From an uncultured Caulobacterales bacterium (GTDB lineage: Bacteria; Pseudomonadota; Alphaproteobacteria; Caulobacterales; Caulobacteraceae): a DNA stretch of 7,295 nucleotides. Positions 1-5,120 of this stretch are shown here, piece after piece (the first letter of the stretch is position 1; each line of letters opens with the position of its first letter). The stretch is from contig CAIUZX010000031.1 in assembly GCA_903903715.1 (NCBI GenBank), forward strand, positions 1-7,295, read 5' to 3'. The notes below the pieces were generated by a model. It was not told where the DNA came from. It saw only the letters and a list, made by a program, of their open reading frames with translations, and ran no database searches. Made by a program: the position numbers and the translations under genes.

Positions 1-617
1 CGATCTATGCGCACATAAACGCAATCTTTATGGTCGAATTCAAAATCTAACCAAGAACCGCGGTAGGGGATGATGCGTGCGTTGAACAGCAATTTTCCCG
101 AGGAATGGGTTTTGCCGCGGTCATGGTCGAAAAATACGCCGGGGGAGCGGTGAAGTTGCGAGACGATCACCCGTTCCGTGCCGTTGACGATGAAGGTGCC
201 CTTGTCCGTCATGAGCGGGATATCGCCCATATAGACGTCCTGCTCCTTGATGTCCTTTACCGAACGCGCGCCGGTTTCCTCATCGTTTTCAAACACGATC
301 AGACGCAGCTTCACCTTCAGGGGCGCTGCATACGTCATGTCGCGCTGGATGCATTCCTCGACGTCGTACTTGGGGTCCTCAAACTCGTAAGACACGTACT
401 CAAGCACAGCGCGCTCGTTGAAGTCCTTGATCGGGAAGACCGATTTGAACACCGCTTCAAGTCCGTCGCCGTTACGGTCGGCGGGACGTACGTCGCGTTG
501 CAGGAATTGTTCGTAGGATGAGCGCTGAACCTCGATCAGGTTCGGCATGGTCACGGCTTCGGGAATGCGGCCGAAAGACTTACGGATCCGCTTCTTACCA
601 GTGAAGGTCTGGGCCAT
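1..617 (-). CDS. rpoB: RNA polymerase beta subunit, N-terminal part (partial)
   Basis: This is the beginning of the beta subunit of RNA polymerase, the core catalytic enzyme of transcription. The minus strand reads MAQTFTGKKRIRKSFGRIPE from an ATG at 617 and stays open for 205 codons to the window edge, so the rest of this very long gene lies outside. Visible RpoB hallmarks are VTMPNLIEVQRSSYEQFLQ (about residues 26-44) and, at about residues 146-170, the conserved stretch containing GTFIVNGTERVIVSQLHRSPG, which belongs to the beta1/protrusion side of the subunit. A Shine-Dalgarno AAGGA lies 7 bases before the ATG, which supports this start. In most bacteria rpoB directly follows rplL. Here a 684-residue amidohydrolase and a 315-base structured gap intervene. 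The last 19 codons in view are unusually AT-ending for this genome. Confidence 0.97.
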   Translation of the reverse strand, partial: MAQTFTGKKRIRKSFGRIPEAVTMPNLIEVQRSSYEQFLQRDVRPADRNGDGLEAVFKSVFPIKDFNERAVLEYVSYEFEDPKYDVEECIQRDMTYAAPLKVKLRLIVFENDEETGARSVKDIKEQDVYMGDIPLMTDKGTFIVNGTERVIVSQLHRSPGVFFDHDRGKTHSSGKLLFNARIIPYRGSWLDFEFDHKDCVYVRID

Positions 618-718
618 TTATGTGTCCTTGAGCCGCGGCGAGGCAGCGACGCCCACCGCGCGATGTGTCCACGCATCCGCCCTTGTGCGCCATGGGGAGG
701 CGCCGGATGCTGGGCTTG

Positions 719-738
719 CCCCATCCCTTGGGACGGGG
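719..738 (-). other. GC-rich hairpin in rpoB leader
   Basis: On the minus strand the sequence CCCCGTCCCAAGGGATGGGG folds back on itself: four C-G pairs, a G-U wobble, a U-A pair and two more C-G pairs around a short loop. No U-tract follows, so it is not an intrinsic terminator. It stands just after a second hairpin (748-774) and about 100 bases before rpoB. It could be a leader RNA structure or an RNase processing site. The fold is seen in the sequence; the role is unknown. Confidence 0.5.
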
Positions 739-747
739 CGCTCCCTC

Positions 748-774
748 GTCTGGCTTAAGGGCCTAGAGCCAGAC
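748..774 (-). other. Perfect 8-bp hairpin in rpoB leader
   Basis: On the minus strand GTCTGGCT (774-767) pairs perfectly with AGCCAGAC (755-748) around an 11-base loop. No run of U follows, so it is not a canonical terminator. Together with the hairpin at 719-738 it makes a tandem stem-loop arrangement in the untranslated region in front of rpoB. Processing or attenuation structures are known in the rplL-rpoB interval of Escherichia coli. Whether this one is functionally equivalent is inference only. Confidence 0.5.
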
Positions 775-790
775 CTCGGAGCGGACGCGC

Positions 791-822
791 AAAACTCCGT
801 CAGACCGCCGGATCGGCGCTGA
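791..822 (-). terminator. Weak terminator-like hairpin behind the amidohydrolase gene
   Basis: On the minus strand TCAG+CGCCG pairs with CGGCG+CTGA around the 3-base loop ATC, with a two-base bulge on the 3' side. Four U residues follow after a five-base gap (791-794). It lies about 110 bases past the amidohydrolase stop and could end or attenuate that transcript. The same stem is followed on the plus strand by six T (829-834), so it could act in either direction, but no plus-strand gene is seen. The short, displaced U-tract keeps confidence low. Confidence 0.35.
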
Positions 823-932
823 GTCGGATTTTTTCGCGAGACAGGCGAGATAGGTCATTTCCAGCGGGTTGGGAAGAGGAAATCTGCAAGAAAGTCGCAA
901 GTCCTCTCCCCGCCCCTATCCGCATGACTGGA

Positions 933-2987
933 CTACAGCTTAGGCCGACCGGAGAAACCCGCCGCGGTGCGAAGGGCGTCGGCGTCCATAAGCTTGCCGT
1001 CCATCACCACCATCCGGGTGTTGCGCAGCGCGCCGATCTGTTTCGAGGGGTCGCCTTCGACCAATACGAGATCCGCGACCTTGCCCACGGCGATCGATCC
1101 CGTCGTCTTGTCCGCGCCGACATTGCGCGCAGGCGCCAAGGTCGCGGCGGCCAGAGCCTCGGCAGGCGTGAAGCCCGCCTCGACATAAAGTTCAAGCTCC
1201 CGCACGATTTCGAGGCCGGAACCGTCAGTCCCCGCGACAATCGGCACGCCAGCCTTGTGCAGCGCGCCGGCGAGCGACTTCAGCTTGCCGAACGCCTCGC
1301 GATAGTCGGCGCGGGTCAGGCCTGCGGGCGGGCTGAAGCCCCCCTGACGGAAGCCCCGCTCCACCGCTGGCGGCAGCGTGCCGACATAGGGCGCGTAGGC
1401 GGGGGAGAGATCGCCGTTTTCGGGCACATAGAGAGACTCAAAGGTAACCAGCGTGGGATCAGAAGCGGTCTGCTTTCTGGCCATGGTGGCGATCAGCGAC
1501 TTCATCGGGTCGGCGTTGAGATCCACGCCTTTGGCGAAACGGCCCGGCCCCTCGAAGCGGGCGATGCCGTTGGAGACATTGACCACCTCGTCCGGCATGG
1601 CCTGCATGAGCACGAAGTTGATGTGCGTGATCTCGTCATAGCCAGCATCGATCGCCTGAGCCGGGCGCATGGTCGCGGGGATATGGCCATGGACATGGAG
1701 ACCGAGCTTGTGCGCCTCCGCCGCTGCGGCGGGCAGCCAGGCGGGATTGAAGGTGCCGTAGAACTTCACCCCGACCATGCCCTCCGCCTTGGCCTTGCGA
1801 ACGAGAGCGATGGCCTCGTCCTGCGAGGTGGCGACATTGGCGACCTGGGCGGTGTTCGGCCCCTTCCCATCAATCAGGGACGAGGCATAGACGTGCGGCG
1901 ACAACAGATCGCCCTTCGCCCGCCGCTCCGCCCGCGCCACCGTCAGCGCATCGTCATTGCCTGGATCCCGGACCGAGGTCACCCCAAGCGACAGCAGCAT
2001 CGGCCCGGTGGAGTCATCGCCCACGTGCATGTGGCTGTCCCACAGGCCCGGCGACAGGGTCTTGCCTTTGCCGTCGATGACCTGCGCGCCCTTGGGCACA
2101 GGGGTGGAGGCCGACGGGCCAACGGCGCTGATCACGCCCTTGTCCACGATCACCGTCTCGTCCTCAGCGAAGCGCTGGCCGTCGATGAAGGCGCGGACGT
2201 GAGTGAAGGCGACGGGTCCCTTCGGCGTCTGAAGCAGCGCCTTGACAAGCGCAGGACTACGCGCCGCCAAACTGTCATCCTGCGCCTTGTTCAGCGCCGC
2301 GAGGCTATCGACCGAGTCCGTCGGCAGCACGCCCATGCCCTGAACGGCGGCGAAGAACTTGCCGTCCGGCGTGGTCCACACTGGCGCGGCCGAATTGGAT
2401 AAACCGTTGATCGCCCAGCAGACGACCGTGCGCTTCGTCGTTCCCTGCCCGATCTGGAGCTCCGTCAGTTTCTCAATAGTGGCCTTGCCGCCGGGCAACA
2501 GGTCGACCGAGTGGCTCGGAGAGGCGATCAGCGCCTCTGTCAGCATTGCAAAGTTGGACACGAACGCTCCACCCGCAGCGACGTAGAGCTTGGGCTTTGT
2601 GTAGGCCGCCTCACCCGCGTCAACCTGGCTCTTCCAGATCGCCGTAGCGTGCCCGATGGCGAAGGTCTCGGCGGCGTCGCCGTTCGGGGTGAAGCCGCGG
2701 ACCGTCAGGCTCGACGGCATGTGATCGGCGCCAAAGGTCGAGGCCTGTTCGAGTTCGAACTTCTGCCCGCGAAGGTTCATGCTGGCCCGCTCCATCAGCG
2801 TGCCGTCGGCGAGCGTCCAGGTGTAGATCTGACCGTGCACGCCGCCGGTCGAGGCGATGACATAGGCCCTGGCGTCCGCGGGGGGCTTGGCCAGGGACTC
2901 TGCGGGAACCGGCGCGGCCATAACACCTGTGGCGGCGCTCCACCCAAGTCCGGCGATGATGGCCGTGGTCATCAAGAGCTTGCGCAT
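933..2987 (-). CDS. Exported metal-dependent amidohydrolase
   Basis: The product (684 aa) is a probable periplasmic hydrolase of the amidohydrolase superfamily (imidazolonepropionase/prolidase-like branch). A signal peptide covers about residues 1-24 (MRKLL, a hydrophobic stretch, then GVMA/A). Residues about 30-255 form an extra N-terminal region. The TIM-barrel enzyme begins near 258 with the usual strand THVRAFIDG and DKGVISAVGP. Expected metal ligands are present: H319 and H321 (DSHMH), K408 (VGVKFYG), H433 (HVHGH), H455 (ITHINF) and D588 (AGTDGS). The C-terminal GSIAVGKVADLVLVEGDP is also typical. I chose the ATG at 2987 because it starts the signal peptide. The frame stays open to 3161, but that would overlap rplL. 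The ribosome site is weak (GGGGGAA about 9 bases upstream). The gene lies between rplL and rpoB behind a terminator. Dipeptides or related amides are plausible substrates, but the sequence does not decide. Confidence 0.9.
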   Translation of the reverse strand: MRKLLMTTAIIAGLGWSAATGVMAAPVPAESLAKPPADARAYVIASTGGVHGQIYTWTLADGTLMERASMNLRGQKFELEQASTFGADHMPSSLTVRGFTPNGDAAETFAIGHATAIWKSQVDAGEAAYTKPKLYVAAGGAFVSNFAMLTEALIASPSHSVDLLPGGKATIEKLTELQIGQGTTKRTVVCWAINGLSNSAAPVWTTPDGKFFAAVQGMGVLPTDSVDSLAALNKAQDDSLAARSPALVKALLQTPKGPVAFTHVRAFIDGQRFAEDETVIVDKGVISAVGPSASTPVPKGAQVIDGKGKTLSPGLWDSHMHVGDDSTGPMLLSLGVTSVRDPGNDDALTVARAERRAKGDLLSPHVYASSLIDGKGPNTAQVANVATSQDEAIALVRKAKAEGMVGVKFYGTFNPAWLPAAAAEAHKLGLHVHGHIPATMRPAQAIDAGYDEITHINFVLMQAMPDEVVNVSNGIARFEGPGRFAKGVDLNADPMKSLIATMARKQTASDPTLVTFESLYVPENGDLSPAYAPYVGTLPPAVERGFRQGGFSPPAGLTRADYREAFGKLKSLAGALHKAGVPIVAGTDGSGLEIVRELELYVEAGFTPAEALAAATLAPARNVGADKTTGSIAVGKVADLVLVEGDPSKQIGALRNTRMVVMDGKLMDADALRTAAGFSGRPKL

Positions 2988-3045
2988 GTCTTCAGTTCCC
3001 CCCGAGTGGCGATGCGGCCAGACCCTAGCTCGGGCGCACGCCGAG

Positions 3046-3055
3046 GTAACGTTAC
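3046..3055. promoter_or_regulatory. Possible operator palindrome GTAACGTTAC
   Basis: This is a perfect 10-base palindrome 58 bases upstream of the amidohydrolase ATG and downstream of the rplL terminator, where a promoter for that gene would have to lie. LacI-family operators often have a similar centre with CG at the dyad. However, palindromes of this length are expected several times by chance in a window of this size, and no matching -35/-10 pair was recognised nearby. It is a weak candidate. Confidence 0.2.
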
Positions 3056-3078
3056 ATCGCGGTAAGCCTTGGCGCACG

Positions 3079-3110
3079 AAAACGGGCCCGAAGGTGATCC
3101 CTCGGGCCCG
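3079..3110 (-). terminator. Rho-independent terminator after rplL
   Basis: On the minus strand CGGGCCCGA is followed by a loop of about 10 bases and UUCGGGCCCG, giving a 9-bp, almost all G-C stem, then directly UUUU (3082-3079). It begins about 37 bases past the rplL stop codon. It probably ends most rplJL transcription, or attenuates it if rpoB is read through. The U-tract is short (four), so partial termination is likely. Confidence 0.7.
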
Positions 3111-3147
3111 CTGAACGCAGAATAGAAAGGCCGTTGAACGCGTCTGA

Positions 3148-3534
3148 CTACTTGATTTCAACCTTCGCGCCGGCGTCTTCCAGCTTCTTCTTGATGTCTT
3201 CGGCGACTTGCTTGGACACGTTCTCGACGACGTTCTGCGGAGCGCCTTCGACGAGGTCCTTGGCTTCCTTCAGACCGAGGTCCGAACGCACGCCGCGGAC
3301 TTCCTTGATCACGTTGATCTTCTTGTCGCCGCCCGAGATGAGCACGACGTTGAATTCGGTCTGCTCTTCAACGGCTTCGGCAGGCGCTGCGCCAGCAGGC
3401 GCCGCCGCCATCATGGCGACGGGAGCAGCGGCGGAAACGCCCCACTTTTCTTCGAGGAGCTTCGACAGTTCGGCAGCTTCCAGAACGGTCAGGGCGGAGA
3501 GGTCTTCAACCAACTTGGAGAGATCGGCGGCCAT
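3148..3534 (-). CDS. rplL: 50S ribosomal protein L7/L12
   Basis: The product (128 aa, normal length) is the acidic stalk protein L7/L12, present in several copies per ribosome, which recruits and stimulates the translational GTPases. The N-terminal dimerisation helices occupy residues about 1-33 (MAADLSKLVEDLSALTVLEA). The flexible Ala/Pro hinge is about 34-56. The globular factor-binding domain is about 57-128 with KKINVIKEVRG and LGLKEAKDLVEGAP. The loop between these two motifs reads GVRSD where most L7/L12 proteins read four residues such as AITG, so it is one residue longer. The start is fixed by AAGGA nine bases upstream of the ATG at 3534. The gene follows rplJ after 86 bases, as is standard, because L10 and L12 assemble together. 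It is followed by a terminator. Confidence 0.98.
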   Translation of the reverse strand: MAADLSKLVEDLSALTVLEAAELSKLLEEKWGVSAAAPVAMMAAAPAGAAPAEAVEEQTEFNVVLISGGDKKINVIKEVRGVRSDLGLKEAKDLVEGAPQNVVENVSKQVAEDIKKKLEDAGAKVEIK

Positions 3535-3600
3535 GAGTGGCGATCCTTTTCAATGTGAGATGTGACAGGGTTGTCTTTGGGTATCGGAAATGACGGGTCG

Positions 3601-3614
3601 GGCTGAACTCAGCC
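3601..3614 (-). other. Small hairpin between rplJ and rplL
   Basis: Just past the rplJ stop the minus strand reads GGCTGAGTTCAGCC, a 5-bp perfect stem with a four-base loop (six pairs if the loop tightens). No U-tract follows. It is too small to be a terminator. A spacer stem that affects the unequal expression of L10 and L12 is possible but not shown. Confidence 0.4.
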
Positions 3615-3620
3615 TTGTCC

Positions 3621-4136
3621 TCAGGCGGCTTCCTTGTTCGCATAGGCCGAGAAGACGCGCGCCAGTTGACCGGCAGGCGCCTGCAGCACACCGGCGACCT
3701 TGGTCGCTGGCGCGTTGAGAAGGCCAAGGAGCGTGGCGCGGATCTCGTCCAGCGACGGCAGGGTGGCCAGAGCTCCCACGCCTTTCTGATCGAGAACCGT
3801 GGTCCCCATGAGCGCGCCGACGATGGCGAACTTGTCGTTCCCCTTCGCGTATTCGGTCACGATCTTGGCGGCCGAAGCCGGATCCGGCGCATAGGCGATG
3901 CCGACCGGACCGGTGAACAGGGCTTCGCCCTTTTCGCCGACCGAACCGTCCAGCGCCTTGATGGCCAGAGTGTTCTTCACGATCTTGTAGGTCGCGCCTT
4001 CCTTGCGGAGGCGTCCCCGAAGATCCGTCATTTCCGCAACGGTCAGACCCAGGTTGTGGGTCACGACCACGGCGCCTGCGCCTTCGAATACGCCTTTCAG
4101 CGTCTCGATGGCTTCGGCCTTTTGTGCGCGGTCCAT
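3621..4136 (-). CDS. rplJ: 50S ribosomal protein L10
   Basis: The product (171 aa, usual length for the family) is L10, the base of the ribosomal stalk. Its N-terminal globular domain binds 23S rRNA beside L11, and its C-terminal helix carries the L7/L12 dimers. Visible family features are the start MDRAQKAEAIETLKGVF, YKIVKNTL (about 50-57), FTGPVGIAY (about 74-82) and a C-terminal stretch LDEIRATLLGLLNAPATKVAGVL (about 129-151) running into the helical tail. I chose the ATG at 4136 because it matches the family start and has GGAG six bases upstream. The open frame continues to a TTG at 4259 without homology. In many bacteria the L10-L12 complex represses its own mRNA by binding the leader. 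A clear hairpin stands 22 bases before this start codon (4159-4183). Confidence 0.98.
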   Translation of the reverse strand: MDRAQKAEAIETLKGVFEGAGAVVVTHNLGLTVAEMTDLRGRLRKEGATYKIVKNTLAIKALDGSVGEKGEALFTGPVGIAYAPDPASAAKIVTEYAKGNDKFAIVGALMGTTVLDQKGVGALATLPSLDEIRATLLGLLNAPATKVAGVLQAPAGQLARVFSAYANKEAA

Positions 4137-4158
4137 TGCGGTCTCCGTGAACTTAAGG

Positions 4159-4183
4159 CGTCGACCGGACCATCCGGCCGACG
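4159..4183 (-). promoter_or_regulatory. 10-bp hairpin in front of rplJ
   Basis: On the minus strand CGTCGGCCGG pairs with CCGGTCGACG around the loop ATGGT: ten continuous pairs, one of them G-U. The stem ends 22 bases before the rplJ start codon, just upstream of the ribosome binding site. Its apical 13 bases are identical to those of a hairpin in front of rplK (6257-6281). It is a good candidate for a cis-regulatory RNA element controlling L10 and L12 synthesis. The function is inferred. Confidence 0.6.
4165..4177. repeat. 13-base repeat CCGGATGGTCCGG, copy 1 (rplJ leader)
   Basis: The minus strand reads CCGGATGGTCCGG, an inverted repeat of CCGG around ATGGT. The second copy is at 6263-6275 in the rplK leader, in the same orientation relative to its gene. 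I noticed no further copy in the window. Confidence 0.8.
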
Positions 4184-4413
4184 AATAGCTAAGACGCGCG
4201 TCCGCGACGGCGAAAACGCGCCCGTGATATACCTGTTCCGTGAGGATGCTTTGGCCCAACCGCCGGCGCGGCCTTGCGAAAAGGCGGCTCCGGACGCGTC
4301 ATAGCGTCGACAACCCCGTCTCCCCGCGGTGGAGTTTTGAGGCCATGACAGCTCCGCGGTTCTCGGACAGGATGACAGCCGGGAGGCGAGCCCCTCAGCC
4401 GTCGAAGGCGCGG

Positions 4414-4438
4414 CTTATAGGCGAAGGCGCGCCATAAG
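4414..4438 (-). other. Hairpin at the 3' end of the hydrolase transcript
   Basis: Eleven bases after the hydrolase stop the minus strand forms CTTAT+GGCG pairing with CGCC+ATAAG, nine pairs with a single bulged T and a six-base loop. No U-tract follows, so it is not a canonical intrinsic terminator. It could protect the mRNA 3' end or belong to the rplJ leader. Confidence 0.4.
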
Positions 4439-4449
4439 GCAAGGGCGGG

Positions 4450-5013
4450 TTAGGCGCCTCGGACCGCACGGGCGAGATCGACCTGCGAGGCGAGGGTCGC
4501 AAACTCGAAGCCCAGCGTCGCGACGTGCACACGGTGCGACTCCCGCGCAGGGATGATGACGCCGTTCGCGTCGGGCACGTCGAAGCAGTCGCACGCCTCA
4601 TGCGCCATGACCATGCGATAGCCGAGATTGGCGCCGACCCTGATGGTGGTCGAAACGCACATGTCCGTGGTGATCCCGAACACGACCACCGTATCGACGC
4701 CAAGACGCCGGAGCCGCAGATCGAGATCTGTGCCGATGAAGGCCGAGTTGACCGACTTGGAGACCAGCCCCTCCCCGCCCCTCGGCTCGAAGCCCGGCCG
4801 GAACGCGTTGCCGGACTGGCCCGGTGCGAGCATCGATCCGGGCTCCACGGAGTCGTGACGCACATGCACGATCGGCCAACCCGCCTCTCGCCAGAGCGCC
4901 AGGAGCGCTCGCCCATTCACGTCGACGTCGGCGTTCCACCGGGGCGGCCAGGACGCATCGTCAAAGCCCCGTTGCATATCGACCGGGATCAGGACGGCGG
5001 GCTTGTCGAACAT
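4450..5013 (-). CDS. Isochorismatase-family cysteine hydrolase
   Basis: The product (187 aa, typical for the family) is a cytoplasmic alpha/beta hydrolase of the isochorismatase-like superfamily, which cleaves amides or vinyl ethers through a Cys-Asp-Lys triad. The expected triad is visible: D12 in IPVDMQRGF, K86 in VSKSVNSAF and C119 in GITTDMCVSTTIR, with the GITT turn before the cysteine. Other family segments are IVHVRHDSVEPGS (48-60) and the NSAFIGTDL loop (89-97). The metal-binding DWHP-type motif of nicotinamidases is not seen, so that role is unlikely and the substrate is unknown. The ATG at 5013 has AAGGA eight bases upstream. An earlier in-frame ATG at 5058 lies against the rplA terminator and has no ribosome site. 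The gene lies between rplA and rplJ, an unusual place, and starts 46 bases after the terminator U-tract. Confidence 0.9.
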   Translation of the reverse strand: MFDKPAVLIPVDMQRGFDDASWPPRWNADVDVNGRALLALWREAGWPIVHVRHDSVEPGSMLAPGQSGNAFRPGFEPRGGEGLVSKSVNSAFIGTDLDLRLRRLGVDTVVVFGITTDMCVSTTIRVGANLGYRMVMAHEACDCFDVPDANGVIIPARESHRVHVATLGFEFATLASQVDLARAVRGA

Positions 5014-5059
5014 GGGGAGCTTCCTTCGATGCGCCTCATCTAAGCCCGCAGCGGCCATG

Positions 5060-5093
5060 AAAAAAGGCCCGGAAGCGATGACGCCTCCGAGCC
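5060..5093 (-). terminator. Strong rho-independent terminator after rplA
   Basis: On the minus strand GGCTCGGAGGCG pairs with CGCTTCCGGGCC around the tetraloop TCAT, a 12-bp stem with two G-U pairs, followed immediately by six U (5065-5060). It begins 27 bases after the rplA stop codon. It should end the secE-nusG-rplK-rplA transcript. The hydrolase gene that follows must use read-through or a promoter overlapping this region. Confidence 0.9.
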
Positions 5094-5120
5094 CTTCAGA
5101 TCTTCAAAGCCGTTCAGCGA

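Larger units (their letters stand above)
618..932 (-). other. Gene-free rpoB leader, hairpin-rich
   Basis: This 315-base gap between the amidohydrolase stop (TAG, 933-935) and the rpoB ATG contains no convincing gene. On the minus strand it holds a terminator-like hairpin (791-822), a perfect 8-bp hairpin (748-774), a GC-rich hairpin (719-738), and a small 5-bp stem (687-691 with 699-703), then the rpoB Shine-Dalgarno. I found no good match to an alphaproteobacterial housekeeping promoter, although rpoB needs either read-through from upstream or a promoter here. The spacing and structure suggest a long untranslated leader. That function is inferred. Confidence 0.55.
4137..4449 (-). promoter_or_regulatory. 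rplJ leader region (gene-free)
   Basis: These 313 bases between the hydrolase stop and the rplJ ATG hold no convincing gene. Rho-independent termination upstream of the hydrolase implies that an rplJL promoter may lie here, but I could not recognise one with confidence. Visible structure on the minus strand is a 9-bp hairpin right after the hydrolase stop (4414-4438), a 10-base direct repeat CGCGCCTTCG (4403-4412 and 4422-4431), an 8-base direct repeat GCTGTCAT (4345-4352 and 4372-4379), CCGCGG pairing at 4324-4329 with 4354-4359, and the hairpin at 4159-4183. L10 autoregulation through an mRNA leader is known in other bacteria. Its presence here is inferred from position. Confidence 0.5.

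Noticed and set aside
105..521. Plus-strand open frame opposite rpoB
   Set aside because: It is antisense to a clear RpoB coding sequence and has no protein-like motif.
618..693. Small frame starting at the ATG at 693 upstream of rpoB, considered as a leader peptide
   Set aside because: When counted exactly it is out of frame with the stop next to the rpoB ATG and simply runs into the rpoB sequence. No regulatory codon cluster is seen.
806..909. Possible 41-codon minus-strand frame beginning MRIGAGRG between the amidohydrolase and rpoB
   Set aside because: There is no clear ribosome site, the composition is unremarkable, and it ends within the terminator-like hairpin. Too short to support without conservation.
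924..2402. Long plus-strand open frame of 492 codons opposite the amidohydrolase gene
   Set aside because: It is an antisense shadow of a GC-rich gene: Arg/His/Gly-rich, low-complexity translation with no recognisable motif, while the minus strand shows a full set of amidohydrolase ligands.
2988..3161. Upstream extension of the amidohydrolase frame to 3161
   Set aside because: It would overlap rplL and run through the terminator and leader. The signal peptide begins cleanly at 2987.
4137..4259. 41-residue extension of L10 from a TTG at 4259
   Set aside because: The family start MDRAQKAEAI and a good ribosome site are at 4136. The extension runs through the leader hairpin and has no homology.
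4450..5013. Nicotinamidase (pncA) assignment for the cysteine hydrolase
   Set aside because: The triad fits the superfamily, but the Asp/His metal-binding motif expected in nicotinamidases is not visible.
5014..5058. Earlier ATG for the cysteine hydrolase at 5058
   Set aside because: It touches the terminator U-tract, has no ribosome site, and adds residues before the conserved family start. The ATG at 5013 has AAGGA at good spacing.
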